NCBI GenBank assembly: GCA_025677825.1
Contig: JAIXMO010000010.1
Location: 372,001 to 436,000, forward strand
Direction of reading: 5' to 3'
Source of the DNA: Helicostylum pulchrum
Lineage: Eukaryota; Mucoromycota; Mucoromycetes; Mucorales; Mucoraceae
Length of the DNA stretch: 64,000 nucleotides
Shown here: one piece after another, positions 23,172 through 34,300 of the stretch
Position numbering within the stretch: the first letter of the stretch is position 1
How the letters are laid out: each line of letters starts with the position of its first letter
The notes under the pieces: generated by a model
Seen by the model: the letters and a program-made list of their open reading frames with translations, nothing else
What the model was told of the DNA's origin: nothing
The model's database searches: none
Translations under genes and position numbers: made by a program

Positions 23172-24622
23172 ACGGCAAGGAACTAAAAAATATCATTATT
23201 ACATGTAGCATGAAATATCTCTTAGTGGCGGTATTTTTTTTTTATTTTATTTTGGCAACAGAATGTTTAATTTAATTTTAATTTAGGTGGTAACTGGGAA
23301 TTCCAATGGTATACAAACAACCGATCCAACAGTTTTGTAGAAGACGGTGTACTCTATCTTAAGCCTACCATGACTGCAGATACAATTGGAGAAGAAGCCA
23401 TGAGGAGTGGTGGTAAAGTAAACTTGTATTCTGGTGCTCCCTCAGAAGACTGTACCGATAACTCAAATTTTGGCAAGTACTACGTTTTTAATACAAACAT
23501 TTATGTGTGTGTGCGTACTAAACTTTTTTTTTTTGTGTAATATAGGTTGTGAAAGAATGTCGGGTCCTGTTGCAAATGGCAATTTTATTAACCCTATTCA
23601 GTCTGCTAGATTAAGAACTGTTGAATCTGCTTCTATTCGCTATGGTAAAGTAGAAGTACGAGCACGTTTACCAAGAGGTGATTGGTTATGGTAATGAAAA
23701 AAAGAATGCATATTAAGGAATCAATTTCAGCAGCAGATATTAATACATATTTGCATACCTCTCTCTTTCTCTTTGCATCTGAATAGGCCTGCAATCTGGA
23801 TGCTTCCCAAGTATTCGGCATACGGTAGTTGGCCCGCTAGTGGTATGTATTTCTATATTAAAACATCAAAAAAACTATAATATATACTCACATTTATAAT
23901 AATAGGTGAAATCGATATTGTAATATGATACATATCTACAAAAATATGCGTACTAATACAGCTTTTAAAATAGATGGAGTCTAAAGGAAACCAAAATAGC
24001 CCACATGGAAATTCATCTCAAGTGTTGTCTACATTACATTGGGGCCCACATGCATACCTAAATAAATACTTTTTAACTCAAGATCAAACAACTACTGCAC
24101 CAGGGGAACCAGACTTTAGTGACGAGTTCCATACATATGGTATACTATATATATATTTCATAAAGAACCAAAATGTGGAGTATCTATACCTAACATTTCT
24201 CTCTCTTTTTTTTTAAAAAAAAAGGTATGGAATGGACAAAAGAAGGATTAAGAACTTACATTGATGATAAAACATTATTACAAGTCGACTTTGATAAGAC
24301 CGCATGGAGTCGTGGTGAGTTTACAAGACCTACATTAAATCCGTGGAAAGGCGGTGACATATCTGCTCCATTTGACCAAGAGTTCTATCTGGTATTAAAC
24401 TTGGCTGTGGGAGGTGTCAATGGGTACTGGCCAGAAGAAGAAAACAAGCCTTGGATGAATGACGACCCTCATGCCCCCAATGCCTTTTATAACGCTAAAA
24501 GAAGCTGGTTGCCTACTTGGGGCAAAGGAAATAAGCGTGCGTTAGCAATTGATTGGGTTAAAATGTGGTCAACTGAAACTGACAACTGTGCATCCCAAAA
24601 GGTCAAAAAGTCTTTACTATAA
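22923..24622 (+). CDS. Secreted GH16 beta-1,3-glucanase / glucan-binding protein
   Basis: Eight exons (22923-23099, 23209-23230, 23287-23472, 23546-23690, 23787-23842, 23906-23919, 23974-24139, 24225-24622) join in phase to 387 residues. Residues 1-21 (MTKSLYSITALALLSLYTVNG) form a signal peptide. The body matches the laminarinase/beta-glucan-recognition branch of glycoside hydrolase family 16: WEFQWYTNNRSNSF, CERMSG with INPIQSAR, PRGDWLWPAIWMLPK, then the catalytic ExDxxE as GEIDIMESKG (E197, D199, E202). All three catalytic acids are present, so an active endo-beta-1,3(4)-glucanase or cell-wall remodelling enzyme is likely. Oddities: exons of 22 and 14 nt, the 14-nt one encoding the catalytic EID; intron 1 contains A55; intron 3 has a GC donor (GCAAGT). 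Confidence 0.94.
23113..23167 (+). repeat. A55 homopolymer inside intron 1 of the GH16 gene
   Basis: Fifty-five consecutive A follow the donor of intron 1 after 12 nt. It is the longest homopolymer in the window and its exact length is probably unreliable in an assembly. Confidence 0.9.
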
Positions 24623-24706
24623 AAAACTCCGTTTTAAATAAAAATATCATTTTTCCCAAATTTTTTTTTTTCGCTTCTTTTTTCCTTATCATAATATATA
24701 CAGCAA

Positions 24707-25355
24707 ATGTCAAGACAGTTTGGAAATAGAACGAGTGTAAGGTGCCTACACCCCCCTCCTTCTTTATTTGGTTTACTCACTTTTAACTTTGTGGAGCTAA
24801 TATATCTCTTTTTAGAAACTATCAAAACTTACATAATAGATCAGTTCTGTTGGGAGATGCAAGACCAGATGATGAGCGTACATCTTCTTCATCTTTTTTA
24901 GGCGACCAACAACAACAGTCGGTTAAAGTCAACATGAACGATAGAGACTTGGATTATTTGGAGAGCCAAAACGACGATGAACTTACTGGTTTATCTGCCA
25001 AAGTCAATATATTAAAAAACGTACATTAATATTTCATAATTATCCTTCTCCATCACTGTGTAACACCTTTTTTTTTGTCTGTTTAGATTACTGGTAAAAT
25101 TGGGGAAGAAATTCGTCACGGTAATAGTTTCATTGATACAATGGTTAGTTTTTGCTAGGATTACACAAAAAGAGTTCCCGTTTTGTTAACAGTTTAATTT
25201 AGAATGACCAATTTTCAAATACGGGTTCAGTACTGGGAAAGACAATGAATAATTTCAAACTTATGGCTGAAAAGGAATCTGGAACAATGTGGTGTTGTTT
25301 AACCTTATTCATTGTATTTATTATATTTTTCTTTTATTACTACTTTTTCAAGTAA
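24707..25355 (+). CDS. BET1: BET1-like Qc-SNARE (ER-Golgi transport)
   Basis: Four exons (24707-24741, 24816-25020, 25087-25143, 25203-25355) give 149 residues. The SNARE motif runs from about residue 60 to 115 (LTGLSAKVNILKNITGKIGE, then DTMNDQFSNTGSVLGKTM) with the central-layer Gln in NDQF, and a C-terminal membrane anchor follows (about 129-148). This matches Bet1, which pairs with Sed5, Bos1 and Sec22 homologues in ER-to-Golgi vesicle fusion; the related Sft1 is the alternative. The first intron needs a weak donor (AG|GTGCCT) to keep the frame, so the N-terminal 12 residues are the least certain part. The gene starts 84 bp after the GH16 stop. Confidence 0.85.
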
Positions 25356-25498
25356 GAGAAAACAGAACAAAACAAAAAAAAAAGTGACTGTTCCCCTTGT
25401 TTGAATCCGTGGCATATAGTTTTTTATTGTTATTGTTTTTTTTCTTTTCTTTTCTCTCTTTTCTTAATTACACACATCTCTCACTTTTTTACTGCATT

Positions 25499-26482
25499 AT
25501 GATGGAAGGTGAAACTTCTAAAACCCTGTACAAAATAGTCGAATATAATAATACTTTATACCAAATACCCGTTCGAAATATTGAACAAGACCAAGTTTTA
25601 TTATTAAGCGATGTTCAATCTCTTATACCAAAAGCCAGTGCCTTTTTATCAGACACAAAACTTGTTCCCTTTTTGTTGCACCCTATCACATACTCTGAAT
25701 TAACACCCAAAAGGGTATCTGTAACCACTGACAATACGATATGGCAAGTACAGGTGCCTCAAGATGACTCCACCGATAGTTTGGTTCAATGCAACATTCA
25801 AATGCAAATCAAACTAGACCAACTTTCTGAAAAGCTCGAACGTTTCTTTTCCTTACAACAACAACAACAACAACAACAACCAGAAAATAGCAGTGAAGAA
25901 ACAAATAGTAGTGTTGTCAGTAATCAAAGTAATAATACTACAGACCAAGATATAAGCGAACTTCAAACTGAACAAGGTGATGATACAGAAGAAACCCAAC
26001 AACAAAAGCAACAAGACCCTCCACCTGCTTTTAATAGTCCCTCACATGAACCTTCTTCTTCCGGAGGCAGACATGAAGCACCACCCTCTTATGAAACATC
26101 TGTACTAAGTACAATTACAACAATTAACGCTAAACTATGTTTGTACGAATCACATATCGCTAATCGTCATAAATCACCTCGATGGCTATCTAAACGACAG
26201 GAATGGATAGCCAGAGTCCCCAACAGTATTGAAGAAGTAGCGTACCAGTTGGTTCAGTTGGAAATGGCTTTATTATGGACCGCAGTGACAGAATCATGGA
26301 TAGAAGAAAGAGAGACGTGGTTAACGCTTGTCGCCAACGCTAGATCCGAAAAGCATTTAGCCGGTGCTATGATTAATTTGGAAAGGCATACTCTAGTCAT
26401 GGACGATGGGTGGGCTCAAAACAGAGAACGCTGGATGAACGAATTATTAGAAATGCTTGTGTTACCAATAAGTCATGTATAA
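25499..26482 (+). CDS. Uncharacterised protein with poly-Gln/acidic linker and Trp-rich C-terminal domain
   Basis: Single-exon frame; MMEGETSKTLYKIVEYNNTL at 25499 is the preferred start because the in-frame extension back to 25397 is a Phe/Leu run from a T-rich leader. About 327 residues. Residues 1-120 look folded, then comes a Gln run and an acidic Ser/Gln/Pro linker (about 120-205). The C-terminal 115 residues are rich in Trp, Glu and Arg (KSPRWLSKRQEWIARVPNSI, then YQLVQLEMALLWTAVTESW). That pattern loosely recalls WHIM-type helical modules of chromatin remodellers, which I cannot confirm. Located 144 bp after the BET1 stop. Confidence 0.7.
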   Translation: MMEGETSKTLYKIVEYNNTLYQIPVRNIEQDQVLLLSDVQSLIPKASAFLSDTKLVPFLLHPITYSELTPKRVSVTTDNTIWQVQVPQDDSTDSLVQCNIQMQIKLDQLSEKLERFFSLQQQQQQQQPENSSEETNSSVVSNQSNNTTDQDISELQTEQGDDTEETQQQKQQDPPPAFNSPSHEPSSSGGRHEAPPSYETSVLSTITTINAKLCLYESHIANRHKSPRWLSKRQEWIARVPNSIEEVAYQLVQLEMALLWTAVTESWIEERETWLTLVANARSEKHLAGAMINLERHTLVMDDGWAQNRERWMNELLEMLVLPISHV

Positions 26483-26612
26483 ATCTTCATTTTGATTGGA
26501 TAAAAGGGCCAGTATTCTTTATTTAGTAAAGAAACAAAAAAGAAAAAGAGAATGTTGTTGTATATATGGGGGTTATATTTTATTTTATTTTTTTGATTTA
26601 TTATTATTCATT

Positions 26613-27510
26613 TTACTGAAGCATACGCATTTTCATACCATAGCGTGCAATATCCATTAAAATTTGTGCTGCCTATTAGTTATAAAAAAAAAAAAAAGAT
26701 AAATAAACTAGTATAAAATAAATAAATAAAAATTATGCTTACTTCTAATAGTTGAGTTTGTTGTTGTTTAGTCATACCAAGGCGCACTTCTGTATGCTCC
26801 CACCCATGCTTTTGCAAACAGTTTAAATGTCTATAATTACAAGCACAAAATTCACACTCAAATTGTCCACCTTGACCTGCACAGGCTTCTAAATTGACAC
26901 ATTCATCGAGTTCGTCGTCTTCACAGTGATTATTTTGAGGCGAGCAAGAAGCAAATGATGCTAAAGTAGCTGCAGCAGCAGAAACTGCCTCTGCTTCTTT
27001 GCGATTAGCTTTTTTACCAGTCTTTTTATTGGGTTGCTTTAATTCTAGTACTTCATAATGATAAGGTGGTGTGCTTTTCTTGTTCTTTTTTAATGTGGGA
27101 TCGGCTACTGGTGTACGACGTTTACGTTTTGATACTTTCTTTTCAACCTCTATACTGGTCTTTTCATTATTTGATTGTTGTTGTGGTTGTTGTTGTTGTT
27201 GGTAGTAATAATTATTTGATTGTTGCTGGTGTATGTTGTTATTTTGTTGTTGTTGTTGTTGTTGTTGTGGCTGTTGTTGTTGATGCTGTTGTTGCTGTAT
27301 GTTATTTTGTGGTTGTTGTTGTTGTTGTGGGTGGTGGTACATATATTGTGGTGGTGGTAAATGGTATCCAGGGAGACTAGAGGGAGGAGGAAGGATGTAA
27401 CCTGGCCGTGTCTCTACTGCGTTTTGTGATGTGGGATAATAGTAATTTGTACCAAATAAGGCGGAAGGTGGGGGTAAAGACGTAGCTTCTTTCTCCATAT
27501 TTGAAAGCAT
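26613..27510 (-). CDS. Poly-Gln protein with a single C2H2 zinc finger
   Basis: Two exons (27510-26743, 26672-26613) give 275 residues. The first 130 residues are Pro/Gln/Asn-rich with several long Gln runs coded by CAA/CAG repeats. A basic cluster follows (KVSKRKRRTPVADPTLKKNK, nuclear-localisation-like). Near residues 220-245 lies C-x2-C-x12-H-x3-H (CEFCACNYRHLNCLQKHGWE then H), the exact C2H2 spacing. The last exon adds a short helical end (ILMDIARYGMKMRMLQ). A nuclear DNA- or protein-binding regulator is likely; no named family is recognised. Convergent with the preceding orphan gene, 130 bp between stops. Confidence 0.78.
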
Positions 27511-29573
27511 TTTTATCTCTTTTTTTTTAAAGTGAAAATTTTTTTTCTATAAATAATGAAAAAAAAAAAAGATGAAAGAAAAAAAAAATTTATTTTTTTA
27601 CACAATTTAAGCATCTTTAAAGCGGCTCTCAAATTGAGTTTTTTTTTTTTTTCAACAGAGAAGATGCTTTCGAATGACGTAGAATTCAAACGTCTCTCTC
27701 TCTTTCTCTTTAAACAGTTGAAAACAGGATAAATAACCTTTTTTTCCCTTTAAGTTACGCTGCTTATACCGCTATTTCTAATCGCCGTATTCAAAAAGTT
27801 TATAAAGTATCAACCAAAATATCCTTTAATAAACGTGCTTATTTCACAGTCAGTTCTATATCACTCTGACTTTGATCCTTGTACTGATGCGGACAGGTCA
27901 TTCAATATTTCGCCTTCTTCTTTTTGTTTGCTTGCTGTAGAACTACATAGGTAGTCGGCTATGTATATTACCCTATTCGGTTCAGCTGTCCCTGTTACGT
28001 TTGAATATGGCTTCTTTTTTTCTGTGATCAAGTTGATGTAATTTCGGATACTCAAGTCCCAGTGAAGTGTGGTTGTGCTACGGTATATGTCCTTTATAGT
28101 CATCGCTCCAAAACCGCGATCGGCAGAACGTTACATCAGTGGGAGCATTTTTTATTTTTTCGCATGTATAAAAAAAGCGTCTTTTATTTAGACCAGACTT
28201 ATATTTACATATTTAAATTCCTCTGACTATAGTATATTTTAGTTCGCTATTTACGACTATGTTTACCACTAAAAGTAGTATAGTATAATAATATTTGTTT
28301 ATAACTATGTGTCTGACGGAAAATATATGGTGGCGAAAATCTTTTAAAAAATGGCTTCATAGTTGTTCGGTATTTACCGATTACCATATTTAGTTATTTT
28401 TTTATATTATTAGAAGACTTTGGTGTAGAGTTTCGTTCAAAAAAAGTACTTTTTGACTTGTTTTACGCGAAAAAGAATCACCTCGTGGTTTTAGGTCAAA
28501 GCACTTTTTTTTTTAATCGCTAAAAAAAGAGATGTGGGAGGTAACAAAAAAAAAACTTTTTTTTTCTTCAAGTAATAATAAGCGGGAACGATTGGCTAAA
28601 GCGACCAAAACTTTGGGGTCTGTAGCATTCAGCCTATCTGTTGTTACATGTGTCACCTTCACGGTATTCTTATCTCAGGTGTCTAAAACCAATAGCGGGT
28701 TAAATTTTACAAATATAATTGTAAAGTCGCCCTTTTCTTTCTGTTCTCTGATATAGATAAACATTTATTAAACTTTTAGGGAGGATGACCGGGCTTTAAC
28801 CCCCAACGACTCAGCGAGTTCTCTCGTCATTTTTTCTGGGGCTGGCAGATTAGTTCGAAACGCAGTTTTTTTTTGTTGTAGTGATAGCTACCCTCGGAAA
28901 AACATTTCTCACCAAGAAGTTTACGTCCAAAAAAACTAATTACGCCCTTGCTGAGTTTCTTGCAGTGTTTCGTCGAAAACAGTAGATCAAAGGCAAAAAA
29001 AAAAAAAGAGAAAAAAAAAGAGAAAACGGCATTATGTTAAATTGATAAGCAATGTATCTAGTTTGGCGTGTGAAAAAAAAAGTTTTACTGCAAACCATTT
29101 TTCTCACCTTTCTGCATTTTATTATATTCTTCGTTCTATGGAAGATATCAAGCGTATTGTCTCTTACAGGGACTATTACTTGTAGGAGAGTGTCTTTCAT
29201 AAAGTTGATTAAAATCCAAAAGGAAAGTAACTACATCAAGAGGATTTGTAGCCAGAACGTATCAGTGATACGAAATAACCATTTAGAAAATTTACTAAAA
29301 AGAGTGTTCCGAGTACTCGTTTTATGCTTTTTTTTCCCGTAGACGTGGTACTAGTAAACTTACTGGTTCGTTTTTTTTTTTTTTTTTGGTTTGTTTCAAA
29401 ATGGTCTCAAGTCATTATTTATTTTTAAGAGAAACACGCACAAACACACACACACACAGTAGTAAATAACACAGACTTTTTTTTTTTTTTTACATTTTAT
29501 TCTTTAGTTATCGTATAACTCTGTATTTGAATATGTACATAAATAAGGGTATAGAAAAATATATAAGGTATAT
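27511..29573. other. Gene-free region, about 2.1 kb
   Basis: Mostly A/T-rich. A minus-strand frame at 27861-28103 (80 codons, TTTLHWDLSIRNYINLI, IADYLCSSTASKQKEEGE) has a protein-like composition and may be a remnant exon, but no splice partner or stable upstream extension was found. A GC-richer patch at about 28778-28850 (GGATGACCGGGCTTTAACCC) is unexplained and does not fold as a tRNA. Confidence 0.45.
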
Positions 29574-30482
29574 CTAGTAAAGCTCTTGAATTGCACGAAG
29601 TGCTTCAGCAGACTCCACCAGTCTTTCCTCTTCTTCCTTACCGAGGGGAACATCATACACACGTTGAACACCTTCCCATCCAATCTTTGCCGGCATGGAC
29701 AAAGTAACACCGTACTTTTCAACAAATACAGAGACGGGGTGAACAAACTTTTTGTTTAACACAATAGTATGAACCAAATCAGCTGCACATGCACCAATAC
29801 CGTAAAATGTGGCTCCCTTCAATCGAATAATCTCCATCGCCTTACCCGAAACTGCCCTTTCAATAGCCCTTCTATCCATACTTTCCCACTCTGGGAAACT
29901 ACTGAGAGGTTGACCACCAATCGTAGCCGAATCCCAAGCAACCATTTGAGAATCACCGTGCTCACCAAGTACAAAAGCGTTTACAGATTGTGGATTGACA
30001 TCAAATACCTCGCCTAAATGAACACGGAGACGAGTCGTATCCAAATAGGTACCTGATCCCATGACTTGGTTAGCAGGTAAGCCAGATAACTTGCGAGCAA
30101 TATGGGTCAAGATATCGACAGGGTTAGCGACCATCAGCATGACGGCGTCGGGACGAATAGGTTGCATACCTCCAATAATGTTCTTGAGTACACGGTAATT
30201 ACGTTCAATGAGTTTGGTACGTGGTTCTCCTTCCTTTTGTTTGGCTCCGGCAGATATGACAATAATATCTGCTTGTCCCGCTTCTTCGGTTGTAGCTCCT
30301 CGAATACTGGTATGACTGATACAGGCTGCATCTGCTAAATCAAGTACTTGGGCTCGGACGATGTCTGGGTTGATATCAACGATCAGAATCTCGGAACAGA
30401 TGTTTTTAAACATTAATGCGTATGCGAGAGAAGCACCAACGGCACCGGCTCCTACAATAGCGACTCTTGAATGTGCGACCAT
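29574..30482 (-). CDS. ldh: NAD-dependent L-lactate dehydrogenase
   Basis: One uninterrupted exon of 302 residues, strongly resembling Rhizopus LdhA/LdhB but about 18 residues shorter at the C-terminus. Visible sites: NAD-binding GAGAVGAS (11-18) and D36; substrate-discriminating Q82 in [11 protein letters not shown], which marks lactate rather than malate specificity; catalytic R88, D148 and R151 in TYLDTTRLR, and H175 in GEHGDSQ. The fold is complete, so the enzyme should reduce pyruvate to L-lactate in the cytosol, the fermentative route known from Mucorales. The lack of introns is unusual beside its neighbours. A (CAA)n repeat occupies the leader directly before the ATG. Confidence 0.96.
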   Translation of the reverse strand: MVAHSRVAIVGAGAVGASLAYALMFKNICSEILIVDINPDIVRAQVLDLADAACISHTSIRGATTEEAGQADIIVISAGAKQKEGEPRTKLIERNYRVLKNIIGGMQPIRPDAVMLMVANPVDILTHIARKLSGLPANQVMGSGTYLDTTRLRVHLGEVFDVNPQSVNAFVLGEHGDSQMVAWDSATIGGQPLSSFPEWESMDRRAIERAVSGKAMEIIRLKGATFYGIGACAADLVHTIVLNKKFVHPVSVFVEKYGVTLSMPAKIGWEGVQRVYDVPLGKEEEERLVESAEALRAIQELY

Positions 30483-31323
30483 AATTTATTGTTGTTGTTG
30501 TTGTTGTTGTTGTTGTTAAATATTTTTTCTTAAAAAATAAAGAAGAAAAGAAAAGAAAAGACAAAAAAAAAAGTGGGTTTTTATTTAATACTGTGAGGGC
30601 AAATACACTGCGGCATTTTAATTTTTTGTGTGTACGGCATAAGCCAAATGCTTTCTTATTTTCTAATATTAAAAAAATTACCTGTTTATTCCTATCAAGG
30701 TAAATCTTTTTTATTATTTGTTCCTCTTTCACATGGTGTACCCAAAAGTGCCTTTTTTTTTTCGTAGTATACTATCAATATACTAGATCTACACATAAAT
30801 ATATTACATAACGATCTTTTTTTTCACTTGAGCTTTTTGAGTACGAGGTTTCCTACCCTTCTGTGTCCCTTTCCAAATAAGGCAAGTCTTAAAATAATAG
30901 TCTGGAATTTCTAAACCAGGCATAATATAACAGAAAATGATTCATCTGGTTTGTGATAAGATTTGGGTGTTTTTACTCCAATAATCTGATCTTTTGTACT
31001 GCTTCTATCAATTTTTACTCATGCTTAGCCCTTTTTGTTGTCGTTGAAACATCATACTATTGTATGTAGTTATTAATTTCATGTGTAACGGCTTGCATTA
31101 AACATGCCATATAAGAGATCTGCTCATTTTATTTTTATTTTTGGTTTTCTATCATAAAAAATAACTTTCCGTAACCATCTGACAATCGTAGCTTATCTCT
31201 TTAATTTTTCTTACTTTTTTGTTACCATTAAGAGTAAAAAGTGACAGAACTTTGAATACGAGGGCGGTTTTTTTTTTGAAGTTTTTTATTATTGTTTGTT
31301 ACTCAAAAAAAGAATGCGATTAA
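30483..31323. other. Intergenic region with one 39-codon candidate ORF
   Basis: Beyond the CAA repeat the only frame of note is minus-strand 30804-30923, starting MPGLEIPDYYFKTCLIWKGT and ending in a Lys/Arg-rich tail. It may be a tiny protein, a remnant or chance. The rest shows nothing. Confidence 0.45.
30487..30517 (-). repeat. (CAA)n repeat in the 5-prime leader of the lactate dehydrogenase gene
   Basis: About ten GTT units on the plus strand (CAA on the coding strand) sit a few bases upstream of the start codon. CAA repeats in leaders are unstructured and can favour translation; that role is inference. Confidence 0.8.
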
Positions 31324-34300
31324 TCAAAGTTTGATCGCTAATCGTTGTAAAGGATACTTTTGTCGAAGCCATTGTCGAATAGGACCTAAAACGAAAACCC
31401 TTTCCCAAATATGCACCATACACATGTTAACAATAGAATAAACCCAAAGTTGATATCTAAAGAATTTCGGTAGCACATTGTGTCCCAGGGGATTATTATA
31501 CGGCTCGATATAGAAATCAGGGCGAGGATAACCAAGTGATTCAAGTACGTCTGGATTTCCACAGTTAATTCTCATCAAACAACCAAATCTATTAGGATCT
31601 ATATTAAAATTACACAAAACAAAAAAAAACCTCTTCAATATTTTGTTTGAAATCATACTTTTTTTATAACTAGTTTTTACCTGCGAGTTCCCAATAACTG
31701 ACCAAGCCTATAAACGTAGCGCAAACAACCATCAAAAAGTAATTACAATACCACCGCTTTCTAAAAATATACCCGTAGTTAAACACCAGAGCTGCATTAA
31801 CGAACTGAAACAAGACCATAAACGTTACGATATCAGCTTCAAAGCTATCACCCAACAGCCACCACTTTGCATTATCCGTAGCGCGTGCATCCCATTCATT
31901 GCATCTGAAAAAATCGTCTTTTGAATATAACCAAATGAACGCGCCAATAAGAAACCAAGCGTTAATCCATATCTGACCCAATACAGATAGTAGAACCTCG
32001 GGACCCAGGATGCGAGCTGTTGGTCGATGATGCGATAAGCGTTTTGCAGCACCTGCTTGTGTCACGCCAAACGCACAAAACACCGTAATAAACGCATCAA
32101 TTAAAATAAAGTTCCACTGAGAGAACGACATGGTGTAATAGAACGTACAGAGTTTCGACGACGCCATAATCTCTCCGTACATGATCAAATACTTGTAACT
32201 GGCAAACGACGTAGCAAGTGCTGCACGGCCTTGAATCAATAAATCAACACATGATTTAACTGATCGATTAGGTGTACTGAACGGCGAGACAACTGATGCC
32301 TCAGCTTCTGACATGGCAATACCCACATGCGCAGATCGCAGTGCGCCACAATCATTACCACCGTCACCGCACATGGCAACAATTGCCTTTTCCATCATTA
32401 ATTCAACACACACCATTTTATCCACTGGCGTCATACGAGCAAAAATACGTGTTACGAATAAATATTCTCGCATCTTGTTATGATCTAAAAGCCATCGAAA
32501 CGCATTTCCCGTTACAGCCAATTCGCATTCTCCTTGACTGCACTCTATTGTTTTATCGATATCTTTTACTTCTACACCAGTCTCTACATCTGTCCAAACA
32601 ATCTTTTCGTCTACAACATCTCCTAAAATAATAGAAGCGTTCTCTGGCACAAGACCACACTGTTGACCAATAAATACACCTGTCAAACAATTATCTCCCG
32701 TAATCATCACTACCCTTACATCACCCTGTTTAATGTGTTGGATGGATTCCGTTGTATCTGGTTTCAGCAAGTTTTTAAACAAGACGAGACCCAGAAACTC
32801 TAAATCCTGTTCTAATTGATCTCGAGTACAGTTGAGTTGTAGTTGATATTCTTCTTGCTCAGTTAGGATACCTAGGTCTCGATAAGCTATACCGAGTACA
32901 TAGCAACCTGATTTAGCACTTTGAGAAGTAACTTGGTCAAAATTGTCCGGTATGTTGTTCTCACAGACTTGAGCTATGCGTTCAAACGACCCTTTACAGA
33001 ATACGTGCGTATGACCTGTAGTTGTATCCTTGACTGCAATTGACATGGATGCACGAGCATGCTGAAATTCAAATCGTTGAATCACAAGCAGGTCTCCGTT
33101 AGACGTGGATATTTTATCTAGTCCTGACTCAGTTGACATAGACGCGTTGGTAGATGTAAACATGACTATGTCTACCGGATTACCGACATACTCTCCGTTT
33201 AACGTGGTAACCGAATGACAGGAGGATAATCCCATTTGAAGTAACCGATGCGTTTGGTCTGACTGAGGGGATAAATCGCTGAATTGATGGTACAGATCGT
33301 CCAGGTGATTTTGTTTTGTTACTGGATGAACTCCATAGTACTCTAACCCTTCGTTAGTTAATGTACCTGTTTTATCAAAACAAAATACTTGGACTTTTCC
33401 CGCCATTAAAATTCGAGGTAAATCCACGCAATAAACACCCTTTTTTTTTAATCGTCCTGCCGCAATTGATTGACCTACAACCAAAATAGCTACATATAAA
33501 ATAATAATTTAGTATTTTGCTTAATAAGGGGGAGGGGGAAAGGGAATTAAAAACGTTACCTGGTAATAACGGGTTCATAACTTGAGCAGCACATACCGTA
33601 CCGTAAAACCAAGCCGTCATACCATTACCGCCTAACCACCACGACCCAAACCCAAGTAATACCAAGGCCCAGATTAACAATATACAAAACACCAGTTTCA
33701 GCTGTTCGTTAAAGATAAACGAAACCGGCTGAGGAAATAAAATGCGTTGTACTAATTGTCCTTTATCTGTATCGGTACGTGTCTTTAAGATAAGTGCAAG
33801 TGGTCGGTCTGTTGATGAGTCTGTTACAGCTTGTTTGATTGTTGTACCGGCGAACAAGCTATTCACTTTACCGGTGGTCTGTATATCGAATAATGTATTG
33901 TCTAGTCGAAGTGGGAATTTTCTAATAGGTAATGGTTCACCTAATATACGTTTCCTTTTTTGTATTAGTATGTACCTTTTTTTAAAAAAAACATACGGAT
34001 GTATACCTGTAAGAGAACTTTCATCTACAACAATATCGCCTTGTAAAATAACTGCATCGACAGGAACAATTTGGTTTGGTTCGATATGAAAAACATCGCC
34101 TGGGACTAAATCCGCGGTGGATATTTGACGCCATTCTGCTTGTCGCAAGACATTACATGTGCCCACATGCTCGGCCATTTTTTTGACACGTCTTTCTGAT
34201 TTGAGACGGACAATTACTTTAATAAGTGCTGCTAGCAAGATAACAAGCGTATCGGATAGACCGATTTGCCAGTATGCCAAGTAGTAATAGCACCAAAGAA

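Noticed and set aside
25397..25498. Upstream start for the poly-Gln orphan gene
   Set aside because: The extra segment is a Phe/Leu/Ser run from T-rich leader DNA; the MM start at 25499 is followed by normal protein sequence.
28778..28850. GC-richer patch tested as tRNA or 5S rRNA
   Set aside because: No acceptor stem, no GGTTCGAATC-type T-loop and no 5S internal control box could be matched.
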